Assembly: GCF_014931415.1 (NCBI RefSeq)
Contig: NZ_CP063121.1
Coordinates: 1,860,001 to 1,924,000, forward strand
Origin: Haemophilus parainfluenzae
GTDB taxonomy: Bacteria > Pseudomonadota > Gammaproteobacteria > Enterobacterales > Pasteurellaceae
Direction of reading: 5' to 3'
DNA length: 64,000 nucleotides
Shown here piece by piece: positions 9,339 to 17,093 of the stretch. Below the pieces are notes generated by a model, which had not been told where the DNA came from, did not search any database, and saw only the letters and a list, made by a program, of their open reading frames with translations. Positions within the stretch are counted from its first letter, which is position 1, and each line of letters starts with the position of its first letter. The position numbers were made by a program, and so were the translations under genes.

Positions 9339-10787
9339 TTAGACCGCACTTTGTACATAAATATATTTATCGTTTTCTCTTATAAATTCAAAAAGATGCG
9401 TAATGCAATTCGGGGCATCTAAATCTTGATGAGAAACAAATAAAAGCTGCGTTTTACTATTATTAACAAGTTGTTCGATAAAATGTTTCACTAACTTGCG
9501 ATTTAACCCATCAAGCCCTTGGAAAGGCTCATCTAAAATTAAAACAGGTGGATGCTTAACCATCGCTCGTGTGATTAAAAGCAAACGTTGCTGCCCCCAA
9601 GAAAGTGAACGAAATGGCGTTTTTGCTAAATGAGTCAGATTTAAACGAGCTAACCACTGCATGGCTTTCAAACGAATTGCCTCTGGCACTTGTTGATAAA
9701 TCCCAATACTGTCAAAAAAGCCAGAAATAATCACGTCAAGCACAGAACAATTCACACGATAATCTAAATGCAGTTGGCTGCTTACGTAACCAATCTTTTG
9801 TTTGATATCCCAAATGGTTTCACCTGAACCTCGTTGTTTACCAAAGATCACCACATGATTCGCAAATGCTTGAGGATGATCACCTGTAATCAAAGAAAGT
9901 AAGGTAGACTTCCCTGCACCATTTGGTCCTTTAATCCACCAATTTTGATGAGGTTGAACAACCCAGTTTAAATGATCCAAAATGACTTTATCGCCATACT
10001 GGACCGTGACATTTTTAAGCTCAAAGTGCGGTTGGTTTTCAGGTAGTTTTAGTAATGGTGACGTTGGTTCTGGCAAAGCCACATCAACAGATTGCTCCGC
10101 ATAAACTAATTGTTGATAAATACTTTGTTGCTCAATGGATTGGCGTACACCTTCTAATACTAACTCTAAATTTTCCAACATAGCTAAATGAGTCGCTTCA
10201 GCCGGAATATCTGCCAAACGATTAACGATTAGAACGATAGCACATTCTTTTTTTAGTTCGTTCAACATCACCATCCAATCTTTTACTGATTGCTGATCTA
10301 GCCCTTCAAAAGGTTCATCTAAAATTAATAAATCGGGCTTTTGCAATAATGTTTGTGCCAATAAGACTTTTCGTGTTTCCCCAGTAGAAAGTTTGATAAA
10401 GAAACGATCTAAGAGATAAGTAATCCCTAATTTTTCTGCAATTTGTTCACAAAAAGTGAGTTCCGTGCTGCCATTTAAAATGGTTTCTCTTGCCGTTTTA
10501 CCAAAGAAATCTGGATCGGTATCATCGTTGTTTAAATTCTTTAATGTGGCTTCAAGAATTTCTCGTTGTTTTTCAAAAGAAAAGGAGTGAACACGTTTGA
10601 AGGAATTATGGTACTCCCCTTCCTGTAAAGGTAACTCATTTTGCAAAGCTAAAGCAAACGCCGATTTCCCACTCCCATTACTGCCTACCACAACCCAATA
10701 TTGTTGTGGCTCAATCGCAAAGTGCGGTAAGTTTAAGGTCTGTTTTCGATAAAGCTTAAATTTTGCTTGCTGAATTAAAAGTGCCAT
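9339..10787 (-). CDS. modF: Double-ATPase ABC protein ModF
   Basis: A 482-aa cytosolic protein with two complete ABC ATPase domains and no membrane segments. Domain 1 has Walker A GSNGSGKSA, signature LSTGETRK and Walker B LLILDEPFEGLD. Domain 2 has GPNGAGKST, LSWGQQRL and LILDEPFQGLD. Length and the GSNGSGKSA start match E. coli ModF (490 aa), which is linked with molybdate metabolism though its task is unclear. In E. coli it follows modE, but here modE is 19.5 kb away. The last codons are encoded by an uptake signal (9343-9351), giving the tail VQSAV. Confidence 0.85.
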   Translation of the reverse strand: MALLIQQAKFKLYRKQTLNLPHFAIEPQQYWVVVGSNGSGKSAFALALQNELPLQEGEYHNSFKRVHSFSFEKQREILEATLKNLNNDDTDPDFFGKTARETILNGSTELTFCEQIAEKLGITYLLDRFFIKLSTGETRKVLLAQTLLQKPDLLILDEPFEGLDQQSVKDWMVMLNELKKECAIVLIVNRLADIPAEATHLAMLENLELVLEGVRQSIEQQSIYQQLVYAEQSVDVALPEPTSPLLKLPENQPHFELKNVTVQYGDKVILDHLNWVVQPHQNWWIKGPNGAGKSTLLSLITGDHPQAFANHVVIFGKQRGSGETIWDIKQKIGYVSSQLHLDYRVNCSVLDVIISGFFDSIGIYQQVPEAIRLKAMQWLARLNLTHLAKTPFRSLSWGQQRLLLITRAMVKHPPVLILDEPFQGLDGLNRKLVKHFIEQLVNNSKTQLLFVSHQDLDAPNCITHLFEFIRENDKYIYVQSAV

Positions 10788-10804
10788 TCTCTTTCCTTTA
10801 AAAA

Positions 10805-10831
10805 CAAAAGGCGAGCAATTGCCCGCCTTAT
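10805..10831 (-). terminator. sstT terminator
   Basis: The palindrome AGGCGAGCAATTGCCCGCCT forms a GC-rich stem in the gap between sstT and modF. On the minus strand it is followed by TTTTGTTTTT. Confidence 0.75.
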
Positions 10832-10844
10832 TAGATTAATTTAA

Positions 10845-12086
10845 TTAACCGTTTTTACGCTCTTCTTCCATACATACTGCCGCAGTAAATAATACGTCAG
10901 TTGAAGAATTTAGCGCGGTTTCTGTTGAGTCTTGTAAGATACCAATCACAAAACCTACACCGATCATTTGTGCCGCGATGTCATCACTGATACCAAATAA
11001 GCTACAAGCTAATGGGATTAATAATAATGAACCACCTGCCACACCAGAAGCACCACATGCACAAAGCGCCGCCACAATACTTAATAACACCGCACTGATG
11101 AAAGATACTTCGATGCCTAATGTATGAACAGCTGCTAAGGTTAATACAGTAATGGTAATTGCCGCACCCGCCATATTGATATTTGCACCTAATGGAATTG
11201 CCACAGAATAGGTTTCTTCATCAAGATTTAAGCGTTTTGCTAATTCAATGTTTACAGGAATGTTTGCTGCAGAACTACGTGTAAAGAATGCCGTTACACC
11301 ACTTTCTCGTACACAAGTCCAAACTAATGGATATGGATTACGACGAATTTTCCAATAAACGAGAATTGGATTAAGTACAAAGGCAGTAAATAGCATTGTA
11401 CCGATTAACACGAATAATAAGTGAACATATCCACCTAACGCAGATAAACCTTTGTCAGATAATGTTTCAGCCACTAAACCGAATACACCGAAAGGTGCAA
11501 ATGAAATAATCACGTGAACAATTTTAGAAATGCCTTCTGCAAAATCAGCCACCACTTGTTTAGTTGCATCTGATGCATAACGAAGGGCTAAACCTAAACC
11601 GATAGACCACGCTAAAACACCGATAAAGTTTGCTTTGAAAATTGCATTTAATGGGTTATCCACCACATTCAATACTAAAGCAAGCATCACTTGGCCAACA
11701 GATTGAGGCGCTGAACTCGCATCCTCTTTTACTGCAAGAGCTACATCTGATGGGAATGCCATACTTGCAATTACTGCAGCCACAGCCGCTAAGAAAGTAC
11801 CCAAAAGATAAAGCACGACAATTTCTTTCATGTTGCTTTTAGAACCCACTTTCTTATTAGCGAGTGCTGCCATAACAAGGAAGAAAATTAAAATTGGTGC
11901 AACGGCACGCAATGCTTTAACAAAAATTTGACCGAGCACACCAAAGCTAGATGCAAGATCAATACCTGCTGAATTTTTTACACTCTCATTCACCAACGCA
12001 ACAAGGATCCCGAGTACCAAACCAACGGCAATTCGTTTTACCAAATTACCTTGGAACAAAAAATGAAATAAACGTGATGTATTCAT
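10845..12086 (-). CDS. sstT: Sodium-coupled serine/threonine symporter
   Basis: An inner-membrane dicarboxylate/amino acid:cation symporter (DAACS family) of 413 aa that imports serine and threonine with sodium. The serine-rich re-entrant hairpin reads [13 protein letters not shown] and the conserved substrate/sodium motif is [13 protein letters not shown]; both are hallmarks of the family. The length matches SstT of E. coli (414 aa). It is a single gene with its own terminator. The 272-bp gap upstream also holds the promoter of the SOS-controlled gene on the other strand. Confidence 0.95.
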   Translation of the reverse strand: MNTSRLFHFLFQGNLVKRIAVGLVLGILVALVNESVKNSAGIDLASSFGVLGQIFVKALRAVAPILIFFLVMAALANKKVGSKSNMKEIVVLYLLGTFLAAVAAVIASMAFPSDVALAVKEDASSAPQSVGQVMLALVLNVVDNPLNAIFKANFIGVLAWSIGLGLALRYASDATKQVVADFAEGISKIVHVIISFAPFGVFGLVAETLSDKGLSALGGYVHLLFVLIGTMLFTAFVLNPILVYWKIRRNPYPLVWTCVRESGVTAFFTRSSAANIPVNIELAKRLNLDEETYSVAIPLGANINMAGAAITITVLTLAAVHTLGIEVSFISAVLLSIVAALCACGASGVAGGSLLLIPLACSLFGISDDIAAQMIGVGFVIGILQDSTETALNSSTDVLFTAAVCMEEERKNG

Positions 12087-12275
12087 AATAGTTTTAAATG
12101 AAGATTAAGTTGAACTTCAGATCGTTACGATCCACCGAAACACGATAAAGATAGCTCAAATTTTATTTAAAAGAAAATTTTTTCTTTATTATTTTGCTAA
12201 AAAATTGAACTTTTTAAGCTAGGAATGAATTTTTTCTAAAATTTTCGCCTATAAAAAAATTTTTTCTATGCCCTA

Positions 12276-12305
12276 TTGACATACTGTATCTAACCACAGT
12301 ATATT
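12276..12305 (+). promoter_or_regulatory. Promoter with LexA (SOS) box in its spacer
   Basis: TTGACA at 12276-12281 and TATATT at 12300-12305 form a strong sigma-70 promoter with an 18-bp spacer. The spacer holds a perfect CTGT-N8-ACAG LexA box with flanking TA on both sides (12282-12301). LexA bound there would block RNA polymerase. A degenerate second half-site (CCTGTATAAAC) follows at about 12309. Confidence 0.85.
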
Positions 12306-12358
12306 ACCCTGTATAAACAACCACTGATTAAAAACTCATTAACTAAAAGGAACACAAG

Positions 12359-12808
12359 ATGATGAACTACGCAAATACAGTTGCACAAAATGATATGACG
12401 TTTTCTTATCATCCTATGCCATTTTTCAATGATGTTGAAAGTAAATCGACATTTAATAAAAAATTAGATCTCAACCTTTATTGCATCAAACGTCCACAAC
12501 AAACTTGCTTTATTCGTGTTACCAATCCGAATATGCTTGCTTGGGGAATTGAAATGGGCGATATGTTAGTGGTTGAAAAAAATGACAGCCTTTTCATTGG
12601 TGATCTTGTTGTATTGGAAAAACAAGACGAATTCCATATTTATGAATTTGCCGGTGTAAGCGGTAATGAATTTGTATTCATGGCATTAGATTCTAAAGTG
12701 GAAAATATTAAAACAACACAATGGACAAACCTTCCATTAGTTGGCACAGTGACGAATACCATCCATCAAATGAAACCAAGAAGAGACTTAATGAAATTTG
12801 CAGCTTAA
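12359..12808 (+). CDS. UmuD-like (peptidase S24-fold) protein lacking catalytic Ser and Lys, SOS-controlled
   Basis: The 149-aa product follows the UmuD/LexA C-terminal fold. MPFFNDVE (about 19-26) aligns with the FPLFSDLV arm of UmuD. RVTNPNMLAWGIEMGDMLVVEK (continuous, about 53-74) aligns with the KASGDSM...GDLLIVD core, and IGDLVVL with HGDIVIA. The nucleophile Ser of GDSM is Asn here (NPNM), and the Lys region (EFTVKKL in UmuD) reads EFHIYEF, so both catalytic residues are gone. No Cys-Gly or Ala-Gly cleavage site is seen in the N-terminal arm. No umuC follows; the next gene is convergent. The SOS promoter is clear. The role is unknown; it might bind polymerase, the beta clamp or RecA without being processed. 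Confidence 0.75.
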   Translation: MMNYANTVAQNDMTFSYHPMPFFNDVESKSTFNKKLDLNLYCIKRPQQTCFIRVTNPNMLAWGIEMGDMLVVEKNDSLFIGDLVVLEKQDEFHIYEFAGVSGNEFVFMALDSKVENIKTTQWTNLPLVGTVTNTIHQMKPRRDLMKFAA

Positions 12809-12835
12809 GTCTATAATCAGATAATCTAAATAAAG

Positions 12836-12868
12836 AAAAAGTGCGGTTAAAATTAACCGCACTTTTTT
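12836..12868. terminator. Bidirectional terminator from an inverted uptake-signal pair
   Basis: AAAAAGTGCGGTTAA and its complement form a 15-bp stem with a tiny loop between two convergent genes. T-runs flank it on both strands. Confidence 0.85.
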
Positions 12869-12886
12869 ATTGAAATAAAATTGTCA

Positions 12887-13438
12887 TTACATCACACGAC
12901 GAGATTGTGTATAAGTTCTTGACCAGTAATCTTCATCTAATGAGCTAATTGTGACGCCCTGGCTTGAACTTGCATGCATAAATTGGTTATTACCAATATA
13001 AACGCCAACATGATTGTTGCGACGGAAGAACACTAAATCACCTTTACGTAATTCATGTTTTTGAATTTGGTGACCTAAATAGCGTTGTTCTGAGGTTGAA
13101 CGTGGAAGTTCCATACCGTAAGCATCGAGAAAAGCAGTTTGCATAAATGCAGAGCAATCAATACCATGTTTTGAAGTACCCCCCATTCTGTAACGAGTAC
13201 CAACCCATTCGTTATAAACTTGAGCAAGCGCTTTATCACCAATTAAACCTGATTTAGGACGGTTAGTTCTTAATTTAGGGTAAACGCCCCCTTTTTTCCC
13301 ATCTAAACCAGCAATCAAACCCGTTAACTCAGCATCATCACTTTCACTAATCATGCCGTTTTGTGCCTGCCCCGAGTTGTTAGAGCAGGCTGTTGTCAAA
13401 ACAGCCAAACCTACAATAATCAAAATCTTCTTTAACAT
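12887..13438 (-). CDS. mepS: NlpC/P60 lipoprotein, MepS (Spr)-like murein endopeptidase
   Basis: An outer-membrane-anchored lipoprotein predicted to cut peptide cross-links in murein, allowing insertion of new strands. The signal ends with the lipobox LTTAC and lipidated Cys18. The NlpC/P60 domain covers about residues 70-183, with catalytic Cys95 in GIDCSAF, His143 in NNHVGVYIG and a third polar residue at His155 in FMHAS. The domain is close to E. coli MepS, including the LPRST and YIGNNQF segments. At 183 aa it is close to MepS (188 aa). It stands alone, convergent with the SOS gene. NlpC is the alternative name in some Haemophilus annotations. Confidence 0.85.
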   Translation of the reverse strand: MLKKILIIVGLAVLTTACSNNSGQAQNGMISESDDAELTGLIAGLDGKKGGVYPKLRTNRPKSGLIGDKALAQVYNEWVGTRYRMGGTSKHGIDCSAFMQTAFLDAYGMELPRSTSEQRYLGHQIQKHELRKGDLVFFRRNNHVGVYIGNNQFMHASSSQGVTISSLDEDYWSRTYTQSRRVM

Positions 13439-13547
13439 AGCTTTTAAATAATAAAAAAATATAAAAACAAAACTGGTCGGATTTTATCAAAAAGTCATTA
13501 TGCCCGCCAGTTTTTATTGAATTTTTATGCAATTTTGTGAGTGAGAT

Positions 13548-13584
13548 CTCAAAAAAATAAGGACTACTCAATGAGTAGCCCTTA
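13548..13584 (-). terminator. lpdA (pdh operon) terminator
   Basis: A 12-bp stem with one mismatch (AAGGGCTACTCA on the minus strand) with almost no loop, followed by TTATTTTTTT, just after the lpdA stop. Confidence 0.85.
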
Positions 13585-13600
13585 AAAGGATTAGAGTTGA

Positions 13601-15025
13601 TTATTTTTTCTTCGCTTTTGCATTTGGAAGATCGGTAATTGAACCTTCAAATACTTCAGCCGCAAGACCTACAGATTCATGAAGTGTCGGGTGAGCATGA
13701 ATCGTTAATGCGATATCTTCTGCATCACAACCCATTTCGATCGCAAGACCGATTTCACCTAATAATTCACCACCGTTAGACCCAACGATTGCCCCACCAA
13801 GTACACGGTGAGTATCTTTATCGAAGATTAATTTGGTCATACCTTCTGCACATTCAGATGCAATCGCACGACCAGAAGCAGCCCAAGGGAATTTAGCGAC
13901 TTCGTAATTTAAGCCTTCTTGTTTACATTCTTTCTCAGTTTTACCGACCCAAGCCACTTCTGGTTCAGTATAAGCAATAGAAGGAATGACTTTTGGATCG
14001 AAGTAATGTTTTTTCCCTGCAATCACTTCTGCCGCGACGTGACCTTCATGAACACCTTTATGTGCTAGCATTGGTTGTCCAACGATATCACCAATTGCAA
14101 AGATATGAGGCACATTAGTACGCATTTGTTTATCAACATGAATGAAACCTCGCTCATCTACTTCAACACCTGCTTTACCTGCATCAATCAATTTACCGTT
14201 TGGTGTACGACCGATTGCGACTAATACTGCATCATAACGTTTAGTATCGTTGCATGCTTTACCTTCCATTGAAACATAGATACCATCATCTTTTGCTTCA
14301 ACTGCTGTCACTTTAGTTTCAAGCATTAACTTGAATTTTTTCTCAACTTGTTTGGTGTAGATTGCAACAACATCTTTATCTGCCGCTGGAATCACTTGGT
14401 CAAACATTTCAACCACTTCAACTTCAGAACCTAATGCATGATATACGGTACCCATCTCTAAACCGATGATACCACCACCCATGATTAAAAGTTTTTTCGG
14501 TACTTCTTTTAATTTAAGTGCATCTGTTGAATCCCAAACACGTGGATCTTCATGTGGAATGAATGGTAATTGAATTGGGCGAGAACCCGCTGCGATAATC
14601 GCATTATCGAATTTGATTGTAGTTGGTTTACCATCACGATCACGTGCTACTAATGTATGTGGATCGGTAAACGCCGCTAAACCTTCAACAACGGTGACTT
14701 TACGTTGTTTAGCCATGCCTGCAAGACCGCCTGTTAATTTAGCCACAACCGCTTCTTTACCTGCGCGCACTTCATCTAAATCAATGCGAGGCTCAGCGAA
14801 ATACACACCATTTTTGCTTGCGTGTTTTGCTTCTTCAATTACTTTAGCAACGTGAAGTAATGCTTTAGAAGGGATACAACCTACGTTTAAACATACCCCA
14901 CCTAATGTTGAATAACGTTCAACAAGTACTGTTTCTAAACCTAAGTCCGCACAACGGAATGCCGCTGAATAACCTGCGGGACCAGCACCAAGTACCACAA
15001 CTTGGGTTTTAATTTCTTTACTCAT
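13601..15025 (-). CDS. lpdA: Dihydrolipoyl dehydrogenase (E3)
   Basis: The E3 flavoenzyme of the pyruvate and 2-oxoglutarate dehydrogenase complexes (and of glycine cleavage where present). It reoxidises dihydrolipoyl groups and reduces NAD. The product is 474 aa, the family length. The FAD loop is GAGPAG at 13-18, the redox disulphide is C45-LNVG-C50, and the His-Glu pair lies in HAHPTLHES near 445. ATG 15025 follows ACGAGG at normal spacing; a longer open frame upstream runs into the uptake signal of the gap. It is the last gene of aceE-aceF-lpdA. Confidence 0.97.
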   Translation of the reverse strand: MSKEIKTQVVVLGAGPAGYSAAFRCADLGLETVLVERYSTLGGVCLNVGCIPSKALLHVAKVIEEAKHASKNGVYFAEPRIDLDEVRAGKEAVVAKLTGGLAGMAKQRKVTVVEGLAAFTDPHTLVARDRDGKPTTIKFDNAIIAAGSRPIQLPFIPHEDPRVWDSTDALKLKEVPKKLLIMGGGIIGLEMGTVYHALGSEVEVVEMFDQVIPAADKDVVAIYTKQVEKKFKLMLETKVTAVEAKDDGIYVSMEGKACNDTKRYDAVLVAIGRTPNGKLIDAGKAGVEVDERGFIHVDKQMRTNVPHIFAIGDIVGQPMLAHKGVHEGHVAAEVIAGKKHYFDPKVIPSIAYTEPEVAWVGKTEKECKQEGLNYEVAKFPWAASGRAIASECAEGMTKLIFDKDTHRVLGGAIVGSNGGELLGEIGLAIEMGCDAEDIALTIHAHPTLHESVGLAAEVFEGSITDLPNAKAKKK

Positions 15026-15076
15026 TTTTACCTCGTAAAAACGTTCAAATTTTTGACCGCACTTGCGATCCTTTCT

Positions 15077-15108
15077 GTAAGATGTGAGCCTAATCACTCA
15101 CATCTTAC
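15077..15108 (-). other. Perfect intercistronic hairpin, aceF-lpdA
   Basis: GTAAGATGTGAG at 15077-15088 pairs perfectly with CTCACATCTTAC at 15097-15108 (12 bp, 8-nt loop). No T-run follows on the transcribed strand, so this is not a standard terminator. It may protect mRNA ends or set the ratio of the subunits. Confidence 0.7.
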
Positions 15109-15116
15109 CGTGTTAA

Positions 15117-17003
15117 TTACATCACTAAGCGACGTAAGTCAGCTAATACGCCATTGATATAGCTTAAGAAACGAGCACCATCAGCACCATCGATCACACG
15201 GTGGTCGAAAGATAATGATAATGGAAGCATTAAGCGTGGCTCAAATTCTTTACCATTCCATACCGGTTGCATTTCTGATTTAGACACACCTAAAATTGCC
15301 ACTTCTGGTGCATTTACGATTGGCGTAAAGTGAGTTGTACCAATACCGCCTAAGCTTGAAATGGTGAAACAACCACCTTGCATATCAGAACCTGAAAGTT
15401 TACCGTCACGTGCTTTTTTGGAGACTTCCATTAATTCACGAGAGAGTTCGATAATACCTTTTTTGTTCACGTTTTTAAATACAGGTACAACGAGACCGTT
15501 TGGTGTATCTACCGCTACGCCAATGTTGATGTATTTTTTAAGTGTTAATTTTTGACCGTCTTCAGAAATAGAGCTATTGAAACGTGGGAACGCTTCTAAT
15601 GCTTTCGCTACTGCTTTCATAATGAACACAACTGGTGTAATTTTCACATCCAATTTTTGTTTTTCAACAATCTTGTTCTGTTCTTTACGGAATGCTTCTA
15701 AATCTGTGATATCTGTGCGATCGAAGTGAGTAACATGTGGAATCATTACCCAGTTACGATGTAAGTTTGCACCAGAGATTTTGTTGATACGGCTTAATTC
15801 AACTTCTTCCACTTCACCAAATTTGCTGAAGTCAACTTTCGGCCATGGTAATAAACCTAAGCCCGCACCGTTTGCCACACCATTACCCGCTGCTGCTGAA
15901 GATACAGTGCCTGTTTCAAACGCTTTAACAGCGGTTTTCACGTAAGCTTGGATATCTTCTTTTACTACGCGACCTTTACGACCGGTACCTTTTACGCGAT
16001 CAAGGTTAATGCCGTATTCACGCGCTAAACGACGAATCACTGGAGTTGCATGTGCATAGCCTGCGCTTGCAACAACTTGTTCTTGGCTTAAGCCAGATAC
16101 ATTACCTGATTGTGCTGCCGGCGCTGCTGCAGGTGCTGCTTGAGGAGCAGGAGCTGCTGCCGCTGGAGCAGGTGCTGCACCCGCCACTTCAAATTTCATA
16201 ATTAATGAACCAGTTGAAACTTTATCACCTGATTTCACTAAAATTTCTTTTACCACACCCGCAAACGGAGCTGGCACTTCCATTGAGGCTTTATCGCCTT
16301 CAACGGTAATTAAAGATTGCTCTTCAGAAACGCTGTCGCCAACTGCAACCATGATTTCAGTTACGTTAACTTCATCACCACCAATATCAGGTACATTCAC
16401 TTCTTTAATGGCTGAAGCTGTTGGTGCTGCTGCAGGTGCTGCCGCCTGTAGAACTGGCGCTGCGGCTGGTGCTGCACCCGCCACTTCAAATTTCATGATT
16501 AATTTGCCTGTAACCACTTTATCGCCAACATTGATTAAAATTTCTTTTACGACACCAGCAACTGGAGCAGGGACTTCCATTGACGCTTTATCACCTTCAA
16601 CATTGATGATTGATTGGTCAACTTCAACAGTATCACCGACTTTCACCATAATATCTGTCACGTTTACTTCGTCTGAACCGATATCGGGTACATTAACTTC
16701 AACTACACTTGCAGCTGCTGGTGCGGCTGCTGGCGCAGGTGCTGCTGCCGCTGGAGCAGGCGCTGCCGCATCCGCTGACTCTAAAACAAGCATTGGTGTG
16801 CCAGTTGTGACTTTATCACCCACTTTTACTAATACTTCTTTTACCACACCGGCTTCTGGTGCGGGTACTTCCATTGAAGCTTTATCACCTTCAACATTGA
16901 TAATACTTTGATCAGCTGTAATGGTATCACCTACGTTCACCATCACTTCTGTTACGGTAACTTCATCACTACCGATATCAGGAATTTGAATTTGTTTTGA
17001 CAT
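15117..17003 (-). CDS. aceF: Dihydrolipoyl acetyltransferase (pyruvate dehydrogenase E2)
   Basis: The core subunit of the pyruvate dehydrogenase complex; it moves the acetyl group from E1 to CoA. The 628-aa protein has three lipoyl domains (about 1-78, 100-175, 200-275), each with the EGDKAS motif and lipoyl Lys at 41, 139 and 238. They are joined by Ala/Pro-rich linkers. The peripheral subunit-binding domain (about 318-355, [15 protein letters not shown]) and the catalytic domain with SFDHRVIDG follow. Three lipoyl domains match E. coli (630 aa); as I recall, H. influenzae Rd AceF is shorter. The three lipoyl segments are near-copies, so the DNA here is internally repetitive. Confidence 0.97.
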   Translation of the reverse strand: MSKQIQIPDIGSDEVTVTEVMVNVGDTITADQSIINVEGDKASMEVPAPEAGVVKEVLVKVGDKVTTGTPMLVLESADAAAPAPAAAAPAPAAAPAAASVVEVNVPDIGSDEVNVTDIMVKVGDTVEVDQSIINVEGDKASMEVPAPVAGVVKEILINVGDKVVTGKLIMKFEVAGAAPAAAPVLQAAAPAAAPTASAIKEVNVPDIGGDEVNVTEIMVAVGDSVSEEQSLITVEGDKASMEVPAPFAGVVKEILVKSGDKVSTGSLIMKFEVAGAAPAPAAAAPAPQAAPAAAPAAQSGNVSGLSQEQVVASAGYAHATPVIRRLAREYGINLDRVKGTGRKGRVVKEDIQAYVKTAVKAFETGTVSSAAAGNGVANGAGLGLLPWPKVDFSKFGEVEEVELSRINKISGANLHRNWVMIPHVTHFDRTDITDLEAFRKEQNKIVEKQKLDVKITPVVFIMKAVAKALEAFPRFNSSISEDGQKLTLKKYINIGVAVDTPNGLVVPVFKNVNKKGIIELSRELMEVSKKARDGKLSGSDMQGGCFTISSLGGIGTTHFTPIVNAPEVAILGVSKSEMQPVWNGKEFEPRLMLPLSLSFDHRVIDGADGARFLSYINGVLADLRRLVM

Positions 17004-17059
17004 GTTATCTTACCTTTAAAAAAACACAGTTAAAATCAACCGCACTTTATTTGTAGATG

Positions 17060-17085
17060 ATCCTGTGCGTTTTAGCGCACAGGAT
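17060..17085 (-). other. Perfect intercistronic hairpin, aceE-aceF
   Basis: ATCCTGTGCG at 17060-17069 pairs perfectly with CGCACAGGAT at 17076-17085 (10 bp, 6-nt loop). No T-run follows on the minus strand. It lies 8 bp after the aceE stop. Confidence 0.7.
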
Positions 17086-17093
17086 ATTGTTTA

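Noticed and set aside
12309..12327. Second LexA box just after the perfect one
   Set aside because: CTGT is present but the other half reads CCAC rather than ACAG at the right distance.
16351..16911. Open frame of 186 codons on the plus strand opposite aceF
   Set aside because: It is the complement of the repetitive lipoyl-domain DNA; its Thr/Ser/Ala-rich translation mirrors the Ala/Pro linkers and has no start signal.
15117..17003. Regularly repeated DNA that could suggest a CRISPR or satellite
   Set aside because: The three repeats are the lipoyl domains of AceF, in frame and about 300 bp apart.
17060..17085. Terminator inside the pdh operon
   Set aside because: The stem is perfect but no T-run follows on the transcribed strand.
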